64,000 nucleotides of DNA from Diprion similis (Eukaryota; Arthropoda; Insecta; Hymenoptera; Diprionidae): NCBI RefSeq assembly GCF_021155765.1, contig NC_060114.1:18396501-18460500 (forward strand). The letters are read 5' to 3'. A model generated the notes under the pieces. That model had not been told where the DNA came from, ran no database searches, and was given only the letters and a program-made list of their open reading frames with translations. The position numbers and the translations under genes are program-made. This document shows positions 13,675 through 25,067 of the stretch, piece after piece (positions within the stretch are counted from its first letter, which is position 1; the number at the start of each line of letters is the position of its first letter).

Positions 13675-15208
13675 CGTTTGTTTCGCGTAAAAGCACCATG
13701 CAGGTACGTCGTACTCATACCTATGCAGTATTATACCCATACCGATAAACACGATCGTGACGGGACAGAACTCTGCAAGTGGAGTGTCTAATGCAACTTC
13801 AGAACACACCTAACCTCTCAACGATCAACATATGCATGCCTCGATATACTCTCGCAAACATGATCAAAAGTTTACTACAAACCGAAAATCGCAACAATTA
13901 TCAGGGGCACCGGTACGTCTTAAAGAGTGAACCATTGTACAGGTAATGAAAACGTGTCTTTACATCGGACAGGATTTCACATGCTGGATTCTCGGTTTTG
14001 GGGCTTTTCCCAGAAGGTCAAATCATAGTCAAACTATTCTTGCCATGATTTTCTTTCGATTCGAGCAGCGTTTGATCAATGATAAACGTTGTAAACAATC
14101 CTATAATCGAAATCAAATCGCAAGCGTGCTAATAACGGCCATTTTGATTATATCCTGCGACGCTTCGATTCTTCTGTCAGGTCTTTTACAGACTGGATTT
14201 TCGGTTTCAAAGAAACATTCACGCACGTCGGGTTTTGAAGATTTTATCCAAGAGAACAGCAATCGAGAATTCATTTTGAGTAATTGTGCCTTAGACAAAA
14301 TTGGTACATGGCTCACTCTTGATGAATGAAATAGCTGTCACTTGAAACGATCGATTTCAATCAAGTTGCAACTCTTGACTCTTTTGTTACACTTTATTTT
14401 TCTCATCTATACTTGTAGAGAGATACAATTATAATTCCAAATCTTTTAGTTTTGTTATTCTAAACTTCGTTCAAACAATAACACATCGCATGGATCGTCT
14501 TCATTTGCGAGTCTAGAAGTTGAATTATTGTTATCTTCGAAAAAAAAGTGTAATTTGTTTTCGAACGAGGTAAATAATAATTGTAACTTGACTGAATATT
14601 GATCTTTTTCAATAATAACCGTAATAATAAAAACGTTGATAATAATAGTAATAACAATGACGATAATGATAATAATAACCGGTAGAAATAACAATGTTGA
14701 CAATTAGTGAAGGAGTGCTGGTGGCCATGAGAAAACACGAACAACATTACACCCTTGTAGGTACCCTGCAGAACAAACATTATTGCACTGAATTCGCAAC
14801 ACTTGAATTATGTAATCCATTAGTAAAGCAAGCCCTATGTTATGACCTGTTATATCCGTTCCCTTAACAACGTAGACGTTATACACATTTATTACTATGA
14901 ATTTGGAATTATGCAACGTATGCAATCCCAGCTGTTTTAACATTTAACATAAATATTGTGATGCCTATATTTATATATACATATATCTATATTGAATCCC
15001 CTAATTACTTATGTTTTCATTTAAAATGTGTATTATTGATATATTCGTATATAGCTATGCATTATCAAACACAAACGTAATATATACATATGAAAAAAAA
15101 AAAAAACTAATCTAGGTGAATTCGTAAAGTTTCATAGAACATTTCATTGTCGATATTCAAACCGTCACAATCCAATACTCATCGTATTTTTCTCTTTTTA
15201 TTTTTCAG

Positions 15209-15232
15209 CTGCGCAAATTCCACATCGAGCAA
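15209..15232 (+). other. onecut: 24-nt in-frame microexon of onecut (CUT-homeodomain linker)
   Basis: A textbook acceptor (polypyrimidine tract ending TTTTTCAG) and donor (GTGAGT) bracket exactly 24 bases. In the phase set by the next exon (phase 1 on both sides) it reads AAQIPHRA plus one base, giving [15 protein letters not shown]. Skipping it would leave the frame intact, so it can act as an eight-residue cassette in the linker between the CUT domain and the homeodomain. Vertebrate HNF6 isoforms are known to differ by a 26-residue insert at the same linker. Use of this microexon is inferred from sequence only. Confidence 0.75.
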
Positions 15233-17760
15233 GTGAGTATATATATATATATATATATATACGCTTCATACGTACTTCATATAAGTTAGTGAAATCACTC
15301 GGAGACTAAAATAAGAAAAAAAAAAAAAAAAAAAAAAAAAAAAACGACAAAGAGAACAAATCTATAAATTAATCAAAACTGGAGACAAAAAATTTTGAAA
15401 TATTGTATACTGATATTGAGAATTCGTAAACAGCATGTTCGTGATCGTGAGCCATAGCCAATGGCAGTGTTATAATTTAGTTGAACCCGAAATCGTGACG
15501 TTATACACTCGAGAGTAACTCAGCTCTGCAGAGACGGATATAACCGCGGGCATAAATTTTGCACGACTTAAAATTAGTGAATCCCAGAATCGCGCAGAGT
15601 TATCAAGTTGCCCGGGTAGGAAGATACTCGATTGGAATCGGGTTATAATAATAATTCTTCAGATTCTTGTATATCGATGGGGATATTTAAGTATATTTTA
15701 GTAACGGACGATTTTGATTCCTTCTGCAGTGATAAACGTTGAAGGAAATTCCAGTCGGAAAACTTTTTGGTAATGAGGGAATATTATATTCGTACGCTAC
15801 GAAGAGTTCTTCAAAGATACACAAAAATAAAAAATTCTATAATCAAAATTAAAATAAGCTTAGCTATCGATGCTACATTTCAAATCGCCTCTAAATTTTT
15901 GAAAATCTATCAGATTCGTTTGATTTCACTCTACGATACCTAATTTTATTCAGGAGACTATATTTTCTACAAAGTAACTGAAACAGATATTCTTTCTTTC
16001 ATGGAATCAATTTAATATTACCATTTACTGATCATAATCATTATCGATGCAATTTTGTAAAATTAAATATTCAGTAATTTCGCCAAGATAAAATAAAAAA
16101 AAAAAAAAACAAACACTTTCAGTCGAACTTGTCAGAAAATAATCTTCTGAACAAATTTACCAAAATTTTTAGCCAATTTTGAAATAATTTTTTGCCAACT
16201 GACCTCATCACAGGTAATTATTTTTTGCGAATACTGATCCGATGAATTTCAAAATTTCATTTACTTCACGAGGTTCTCCAACTTATATGACGTATTTCAA
16301 AATTTTTTAATAATTTCCACGCATTTTGCACGACGCGGGCTGTGAGTTTTAAACAGTCGTAAGAAAGGCTCTGGGACGGATTTCCTAAACGTTCCTCCTT
16401 TGTTTTCGATCGTTTCAGCATGCAAGAGGAAAGAAGAGATGGTGACCCAGGCCGAACACCAACAGCCCGCCCCCAAGAAACCACGACTGGTTTTCACAGA
16501 CCTTCAGCGCCGTACTCTACAGGCTATTTTTAAAGTAAGCTTCTTTGTCCTCCTGCGCTACCTTCCACATAGAGAAATCGGTAAAATGACTTTTTTTTCT
16601 TTTTTTTTTGAAAAATGAAATCATTTTTATCAAGTCTGGAAGTCAGGTATGTGGAAGAAAATGTTTGCTCGATTTAATAGAAATATAGTGATTACAGTAA
16701 TAATTTGGGTTATTGAGGGAAGCCATATTTATATGAATCAAGGAGACATTTTTTCAGCCATATTTGGCAAGCTCGGTAAATTATTTTTCATACTTTAGAC
16801 CAAAGCTTCTTTTCGAATATTTATAGGTACAAATTTCAAAAATATTGATAGTTTATAGATAAGTCAAGTATTTGGAAACTATGACCATAAAAACAGAGTA
16901 AACAGAATGGAAAAACTGTCACCACGTCTCGAAATAGTAAAAAACTTGGATTTATCTGTAATTGTATTTTACCCTTTAAAATTTCGATTCGCGTTATGCA
17001 AAACTCATTGGTCTGAGGATATACACACATGGCGGCATTTACTCACAAGCTATAAGGAACATGCAAAGGGGGAAGAAGCATATATACAATACGCGGTGTC
17101 CGCTGGCAACTTCCACATTATCGATCTGTCTTGAATAATTTCGCTTCTAGTTGCAACTTCTTAGCTAGGCCTTCAGCTTTCCCCGCATTATATACATACA
17201 TATTCTAGGCCATCCGCGAGGTTACACATGTGCAGGTTAGAATGCAGAATTCAAGGCTGTGTTGCACCTTGCTATGAAAATTTCAACCACGGCTTCCAGT
17301 CGCCATTTTGCATTATAGTATTTTCTCCAACACCTGTTTGAAAAGTAAAGTCGCCGATTTCCAAAAATTTCCCTAAAATAACTTTGGCGCATGCGCAAAA
17401 CCGAGCTGCTATATTTTGAACACTATCGCTTTTAATGGTGCATGCGCAGTTTTAAATAGTTCAATTTTTCGGACCGTGTCATTGAGCGTTAGTTACCTAA
17501 CCCCAATTTTACCCATGGCCAATAGAACCTTTGTTGCACTTCTTAAATTAAACTCTCGATCACAGGTGTTGGAAAAAATAGCGTATGTCATACGTGCGGA
17601 TGAGCGATATCTGAGTCCGATGTTTACAGCACTCGCCTTGGCTGACGCTGCTAACTTCACACTGGTTGGAAATCATCCACCTTCCGCACTCGTAACACAA
17701 TATACTGTATTCCGAAAGTTGTGTATAAAAAGTAAAGTGGAGAGTGAGAAGGAAAGGTAC

Positions 17761-17841
<81 letters not shown>

Positions 17842-17878
17842 CAGGCATATATACAGACAGATTGATAGATAGTTAGAC

Positions 17879-17909
<31 letters not shown>

Positions 17910-18246
17910 CAGATAGATAGATAGATAGTTAAGCAAATAGTTGGGCAGATATATAGATAAATAGATGAATAGATAGACAGACGGATGAACAGGCGATAGA
18001 TAGATAGATAGACAGATATATAGATAGATAAACAGACCAATAGATAGATAGATAGATAGATACTTAGACAGATTTATTGATATATCGATAGATAGATAGA
18101 TCGATAGACAGATATATAGATAGATAGATAAATAGTTAGATAGGGTTTATTATGTCCATGGCAATGTTGGACATGAATTAGAAACACAAATAAAGCAGTA
18201 ACAAAAAATAATAAGAAGTGTAATAATATAGAAAAAATAAGAAAAA

Positions 18247-18283
<37 letters not shown>

Positions 18284-18546
18284 AAGAGAGAAAAACAAAT
18301 TCGAAATTTAAGCCGTGACTAAATTGTTCCCCGCAGGAAACGAAGAGGCCGTCGAAGGAGATGCAAGTGACAATCGCGCGTCAGCTCGGACTCGAACCAA
18401 CGACAGTTGGCAACTTCTTTATGAACGCGAGGCGGCGTTCGATGGACAAATGGAAAGACGAAGACCCGAAAGCCGTTGCTGTGGACGAGGGTCAATTGTC
18501 ACCGACGATTGGCCTCGGATCTCGGCAAGCATCCGACGTTTTGTGA
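15209..18546 (+). CDS. onecut: Onecut/HNF6-class homeobox transcription factor, 3' exons (partial)
   Basis: The CDS is join(15209-15232, 16419-16534, 18337-18546); the 5' part with the CUT domain is not in the window. The second exon begins CKRKEE and runs [20 protein letters not shown]. The third continues [16 protein letters not shown] and reaches the recognition helix NFFMNARRR. Phe at homeodomain position 48 and Met at position 50 are diagnostic of the ONECUT class, which binds DNA with a CUT domain plus an atypical homeodomain in the nucleus and directs neural, and in vertebrates hepatic and pancreatic, programmes. The homeobox is split by a phase-0 intron after the first third. The protein ends 39 residues after ARRR in SDVL and stop. 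Splice sites are canonical. The last intron holds a TIR element and a GATA satellite. Confidence 0.95.
17319..17580. mobile_element. Small TIR element with NRF1-like motifs
   Basis: The ends are 19-bp inverted repeats with one mismatch (TATTTTCTCCAACACCTGT and its complement). The 262-bp interior has no coding capacity. It carries GCGCATGCGC (17387-17396) and TGCATGCGCA (17439-17448), which match the palindromic NRF1 consensus. No clear target-site duplication is visible, so the superfamily is open. Confidence 0.55.
17759..18142. repeat. Imperfect GATA/ATAG satellite
   Basis: Long runs of the tetranucleotide GATA with scattered point changes (ACAGATAG, AGTTAGATAG) occupy most of the interval. 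The longest uninterrupted run is about 17763-17840. The block lies in the last onecut intron and explains the Ile-Tyr-Leu-Ser repeat frames on the opposite strand. Confidence 0.95.
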
Positions 18547-18896
18547 CATACGTCCGACCACGAGGAGTATCACGACGAGTCCCCCGAAGAGGATCTGCCC
18601 TTTTCATAAATCTTTTTAAAACACGCTGCACGGAGGCAGCCAGACAAACAAATGCATCCGCGATACGGAAAGTGAGAGTCGTTGTTCGATCAAAGCAGAC
18701 AAACAATCGAAAATAGACGTACGGGAATTCATTACTACGAACGATCTGTGACTTTTCAATTCGTCGTTATTACTGCTATTATTACGTGTTTTCTTTTTTA
18801 AGTTTTTTAAGTTGTTTTTTTTTTCTTTTTTTTTTTTCGCCAATCGCTATTGTACTTAAAGTGCCATATTTTTGCCATTTACATATATTTCATTAC

Positions 18897-18939
<43 letters not shown>

Positions 18940-19856
18940 TAGTGTAGGTAAAGATGATTTATTCCTATATTATTACCGTTAATATATCAACATTATATTA
19001 ATCTTATTTTAATAATAATATATATTGTTACGTATGTATTGATGATTATCATAGATAGACAAATACTTCGTTCACAATTATTATATAGGATAATTATGCA
19101 GCTAGTCTTTATTTCTCGGGTTAAAAATCATCTTTCAAAGATGATCCGTATATTGAATACATATTATAATATCTAGTCAAAATTTCGTTGCTATTTTTTT
19201 TTTTCGTTTCTCGTTTTCATTATTTTATATTAATTTCTTTCGTTATGTATTCAACGGTACAAAACAAATCGTAAGTTGTGCATAAATATCATTTTACATG
19301 CATATCGAATTGTAAATCGCGGCGTCGAAATCGAACAACGTACTCGAAATTTTCATTGTGGTAAGTGCAGTGAAAAAAGATTAAGGAACACAAAGATCGA
19401 CTCGTTTTAAAAACTCCTCGCTGGTCGCCCGGACAAAAGTTATATAACACATGTATAAATTATATTACAATAATTTTACAATAAGTATAATAAGTATCAG
19501 TATAAGAATAGAACATTTGTATAATGCACATAGCGATATTATATAGTGTATAATCGAGATAATTTGAAGAAAAACAAAACAAACAAACAAACGATAATTT
19601 AACAAGAAACCGGAATGTGAGGATTTAAAATAAAAAAAAAACGAAAGGCAAAGAAGAATAACGAATATGCTGAAAGAAAGAGAAACAATTATTATTATAC
19701 ATATATATTACAAATCGTTGTAGCGCCTGTGAGAATAATTATTAATTGTAATGTATATTTAAAACGAAGAGGGGAAAAAGCAAGAAATGAAAGAAAGAAA
19801 ATGATGCAGACATGCTTGTGACACGTTCTTAAAACGCGAGGCAAAACAATCACACT

Positions 19857-19889
<33 letters not shown>

Positions 19890-19890
19890 G

Positions 19891-19933
<43 letters not shown>

Positions 19934-20180
19934 TGTTGTACATAAATTATATAATACAATATATTAATACATGAAGAATTTGAATTAAAATAAAATGAAT
20001 ACATACATACATACATACATATACGTACGTAAATACAAAGAATAAGAATAACTTAGTAAGAGCGATGATATAATTTGAATAGAATAGTAATAACAACAAT
20101 AATAATAATAATGATTATTATTATTATTATAATACAATTAAATAGAAGAAGAAAACGAAATCGGAATCATGATATATCCG

Positions 20181-20241
<61 letters not shown>

Positions 20242-20651
20242 GCGAGATAAATAATCATTATAATAATATAATGAAAATTAACGCGCGGTGATTAATAAAT
20301 TATTAATTATTATTCATCCCTCGGAGAACGATACATAAGTAAAGAAATATATCATTGCGTACCTAATTGATTTTTAGGTAGGTATATCATATTATACTGT
20401 ACCGTATAATAAGTTGCTATGCGTGTGCTTGATAATTACACACATACGTTATACGAATATTATATACTCAAAAGAATAATATAAAAAGTAATAAGGAATG
20501 AAATTTAATCGAATAAACAAGTAAACGAGTGAATGGATTGCAGACGGGGGAGATAATAAGACAGCAGGAACATCGATTTTGACGAGATGTAATGAAAAGA
20601 AATCAAGGTGAATTTGAATTTTCTGCAAAGAAAACACACAAGAAAATAACA

Positions 20652-20685
<34 letters not shown>

Positions 20686-20726
20686 TGAATTTAAAAAATT
20701 GAAACACGTACCAAAAAGAGTAGCCG

Positions 20727-20808
<82 letters not shown>

Positions 20809-22275
20809 CTATGGCGCTCGGGTTAAGATCATATATAGTACAAAATAAACATATATATATATATATAATACAAAACATTATTATTATTATTGTAATAATT
20901 TTAATTTTAATCAGAGATACAAAATAAGAAGAAGAGACAAAGAAAAACAATTAACGTTTGAAATAATAAAAACAGTGTATATAGGTATATTGTATACTAT
21001 ATACATATACAATACATATACGTATTATAACAATGCACGCGACCGATTCACCGAGATTTGAAAAAAAAAAAAAAAAAAAAAAAAAGATATTAAAAGTGAT
21101 AAGATGAAGTTGAATAAGATGACGACGAAGGGGAATAATTTGTTAAATTTAGGTATATTGTGTGTATATTCTATACATAGGTAGAGGTATATAGGTTATA
21201 TACATGTTATATACCTGTCAATAGATTGTGTAGGTATTTATGTATGTAATTAATATTAGTAAGCAACATGCAGACGAGCGATTTTTTCACTATAAACACA
21301 CACACATATACATATATAGATATAAATATATTGAAATTTGAATTATATAGAAAAATAGAACGATGAAGACGGAAGTAAATTTTCCTTAGTCAAGACACAG
21401 ATCGAGCATTTTGAACAGAGTCGAATCAACCAAATCGTGCGGTGAAATATATCGAATGTCGTAAACATATAGTGCAAAATAATAAAAAAAAAATGAACTG
21501 GAGATTCGATGAAACGAAATGATAGAAAGATCGAGAAAAGGAAAAAAAAATTCTTATATCTCTTAGCCACACTCAACACAGTTAAATCGCAATTTGAATT
21601 AACCGCGCTACAGAAAATAAGTAGAAAATATCAGCGTACTGGTCAGACACAGAATGACAGTTACACGGCAACGCGCGAGCTGCGCGCGCAGGCTATTGCG
21701 CAAACGATATATCGAAAACGACACGGAACGTTCGATTTTTGAATTCATTTATTAAATATCAATTCTATCGGTGTACACTTTCACGTTAAAGAGAGGAAAA
21801 TAGATTAATGATATTCCCAACATTTGTACAGACTGCAAAAGTGGAAACAATATTTTCAAAACCAGATCATCAATAGTTACGAACTATAAATATAGGTTAT
21901 ATTTTGAAAAAAAAGTTTAAAATCGATGCCTCTGTTTATACGGTTAATGGAGAATTTTTTTAAAATGGATTAGAAAGAAAGAAAACAACAAAGTCAGTGT
22001 AACTCCCGCCTCGTCGTTGCCATACGTACTATACACCCGTACATACATAGATTATGTATATAATACGGAATATATTATACATAATAATAATAATCTTCGG
22101 TGAGTGAAAAACGTTGTACGATAATTCTGTAAATAAATTTATTATAGTTACAAGGAAAAAGAAAATATACAAAGTAAAGATAAAAACAACTTTGTGTAAG
22201 AAATAAAAGAGAGTAAAGTTAATGGGAGTGGACAAATAAAACTGTGCGTAACGCGATGGCGTCGATTATTGTTAA

Positions 22276-22317
<42 letters not shown>

Positions 22318-24288
22318 TGGTATAATATATATATATATATATATTCATACGACAGGTGTTTTGTTAAGAAGCAACAGGTTTTAACTTGACTCTAGGTAGA
22401 GGTGCGATATGTAATCATGTAGGTATGTATAATGTATAAAAGTGGAGACGCGTATAACGTAGAATAGTGAATATACAATAATGAGATGTATAGATAAACG
22501 CATGTGAACAAAGGAAGAGAAATAAAAGTAATGATGATAGTAGTTGTAATGATAAAGAGGAATAAAAAAAAAAAAAAAAAAAAAAAAAACAAATTGAAAC
22601 TATAGTATAATATATTAAAAGTAATAATCATCATGATGTATAATATAAGTATAAACAAATAATATATTATACTATTGTTAATGAGAATTATTATTAGTAT
22701 ATCGCTAAAATTCTTGTTTATACGTTTGCGCGTGCGTTATTCTATCCCCCTGTGTGTGCGAGGTTGAAGATATTGTATAGGTATGTAAATTATATACGAT
22801 CAAGAATTTGCATTGTTTGTTGCAAAAAGAAAAAAAAAAAGAAGAAAAAAAAGTAATTAAAAGAAAAAATTTAAATCCGACACTTTGTGCAGAGGAGCAA
22901 ATATTTTACGCAAACAACCGAATGGCATCGATTGTTGTTTGAACCGCCATCTTGGATTTGATGTTTGTTGTTCTTTGAATAATCGAAATCGTCTTACAGC
23001 AGCTACGATCACTAAAATCAAATTGATTTACTTGAAAAAGCTTTCCTATCTCCTGCGAAATCCGTTTAAATTTCATTTAAAGCCAATAAATGTGTACGAA
23101 TAGTTAAAATTTCAACCGACACACGAGCTTTCGATTTCTTTGTGGTTACCGATTTAACAAAATTTTTTACATCATCATCATCATTTACAAAATTCCAATC
23201 CGAATAAAGTTGACAATCAAAATTTACCACCAAAAATTGTGTCAGAAGTGAAATGATGCGAAAAGAAAAAAAAAAAAACAAAAACAAAAAACAATCGTTA
23301 TAGAATCGCACACGCAGACGTAAAAGAAATTAGAAACGATCAGCCATGCGGCAAACTTACTTAATTAATGAATAAATTGTTTAATTGGTTGATGGATGGA
23401 TTGATGGATTAATTGATTGATTGATAAGAATTGAAATTTATTTCGTTGCCGTATAATATAAATAATAATAAAAATATAGCAGAAGACAGCAAAGCAGACA
23501 GAGAACACATACGGAAAAATACAATAAAGAAAAAAAAAAAGAAAAAAAAAAGAAGAATAAAACGAACAAACGAACAATTAGAATTAATATTGAAAACTTA
23601 TTTCAATAACATCTCCATATTATATGTTATTATTATTATTACTATTATTATGTATAATATGAGTTATGCATTGACAAGTTTTTCAGTGCCGATACATATT
23701 GGAATGCAAAAAAATGGGAAACAAGAAACGTTTATATAAACTTTTGTTAACCAGTCAAGGACATAGGCATTATGTATGTGAAATAATGATTTCTAACAGA
23801 AAATCTTTTTCTGAATCGTGTGCGTGTGTGTGTGTGTGTGTGTGTGAATACGTGTGTTTTTAAATGCAATGATATATACATATTATACATACGTATATGT
23901 AATTGCTATACATAAATACATAAATGATTATTGAATATTTAATTAATTAACAAACATTGTAATAGACAACAAGTATAACTTATCGAATCGCGAGGCTTGC
24001 GCGGAAAAGAATATTATATATATTATACATATATTAGAATTGATTTAAATAATATTCTATGAAGCACAAAGCACTTATGCAGCAGTTGCTTATCAATTTA
24101 CATATACATATGCTAGCCAATTTTTATTTATATCAATCTTTTTATTTATTTCTTTTTCTCCAACAGTTCGGGAACGTATTTATTTTGCCTTATAATAAGC
24201 CTGAAATACAGACAGATTAGAGGAACGTTAATTATCGTTTGGAAACGAGGAATAAAAAAACAAAAATATATTCCGCTTAGTCACGTGC

Positions 24289-24320
<32 letters not shown>
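18547..24320 (+). other. AT-rich onecut 3' flank, probable long 3' UTR (part 1)
   Basis: No protein-coding frame is believable. The sequence is dominated by TA, TTA/ATT and A/T runs: TTA at 18897-18940, TA at 19859-19929, TA at 20190-20232, TA at 20728-20807 and TTA at 22275-22315. AATAAA-type signals are frequent. The next gene (GCDH) points the other way and ends near 29.6 kb, so up to 10 kb is available for a onecut 3' UTR. ONECUT genes of other animals are known for very long 3' UTRs. The actual 3' end cannot be set from sequence. Confidence 0.4.
20728..20807. repeat. TA microsatellite, about 40 units
   Basis: This is the longest uninterrupted TA tract in the window. Similar, shorter tracts lie at 19859-19929 and 20190-20232. 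Confidence 0.95.
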
Positions 24321-24321
<1 letters not shown>

Positions 24322-25067
24322 TTATTAGGGTGAACCAAAAAATGTTACTATTTTTTTTCACTAATCACCGTGAAAATATCGTTCGAGATGACGACAGCAA
24401 AATTCTGTAAAAGATTTTCCTGATTTTCCATTTTCTGTATAAGTAATACAAGTAAAATGTTTTTTTTTTTTTTTTTTGAAATTTTGTAAGAAATTGAACG
24501 ATCTACAAAAAAGGTATCTTTCGATTTTTTTAGTGATTCTACTGGTTCAAAAGTTGATAAGAATATAATAAATTTATGTACGATATTTTACCTTGAAAAC
24601 TTATTTCTCGTCAAGTGATCGTAAATTTCGGGAAAATTTCGATGTTTCGGTAAAAAAACGTAACATAAACTTTAAAAAGTATTATATTTCGTTCATTTTT
24701 CAATCATTATTTCATACTAAAAACTTTTAGAAATCGTCAAATTTGACGTAAGTAATTTTTAACCTTAAATAACTTTTAAACCAGTTGATTTATAAAAAAA
24801 ATCTCTCAAAACCTTTTTTATTTTCTAAATCCTTCAATTTCCTACAAAAATATCTATTGCACTTAGCGATACGCCAGTCCGTTGTTGAGTAATAAAATTC
24901 CAAAATAAAAAATAAAAATAAAAATTTCCCGTGTCATTTAAACGGAAAATGGAAAATCGCTAATAGGCACAAACTTTTACAAAATTTTTTTATCGTCACC
25001 TTGAACTATTTTTTCACGCTGACTAACGAAAAAAAAAATTTTCATTCATTTGGGCCACCCTAATAAA
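24321..25067. mobile_element. Fold-back element, about 747 bp, arms of about 350 bp
   Basis: The left end TTTATTAGGGTG is the complement of the right end, and the similarity continues inward. The left arm's TTTTGTAAGAAATTGAACGA, GGTTCAAAAGTTGAT and TTTTCACTAATCACCGTGAA have counterparts in the reverse complement of the right arm (TTTTGTAGGAAATTGAAGGA, GGTTTAAAAGTTATT, TTTCGTTAGTCAGCGTGAA). The arms are diverged but continuous to near the centre. No coding capacity was seen. Flanks are TA-rich, so the target duplication is unreadable. Confidence 0.7.

Larger units (their letters stand above)
12100..15208. other. No gene seen; intronic-type spacer with microsatellites
   Basis: The stretch holds a 14-base C-run at 12979-12992, a CT tract running into a TA tract (13301-13366), a GT tract (13641-13671) and part of a dispersed repeat near 13.99-14.16 kb. 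Frames here do not read like conserved protein. The final bases form a strong polypyrimidine tract and acceptor for the onecut microexon at 15209. Confidence 0.5.
16535..18336 (+). other. onecut: Onecut last intron
   Basis: The 1.8-kb intron interrupts the homeobox in phase 0 (donor GTAAGC, acceptor TTCCCCGCAG). It contains a TIR element (17319-17580), a 390-bp imperfect GATA satellite (17759-18142) and a GA tract (18248-18280) ending only about 55 bases before the acceptor. No further coding potential was seen. Confidence 0.8.

Noticed and set aside
13946-14329. 127-codon + strand frame
   Set aside because: It overlaps a dispersed repeat also found near 34.4 and 55.0 kb, and an opposite frame is equally open; no conserved pattern.
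17657-17936. Ile-Tyr-Leu-Ser repeat proteins on the minus strand
   Set aside because: They are translations of the GATA satellite.
17759-18142. CRISPR-like regular repeats
   Set aside because: The repeats are contiguous tetranucleotides without unique spacers; this is a eukaryotic satellite.
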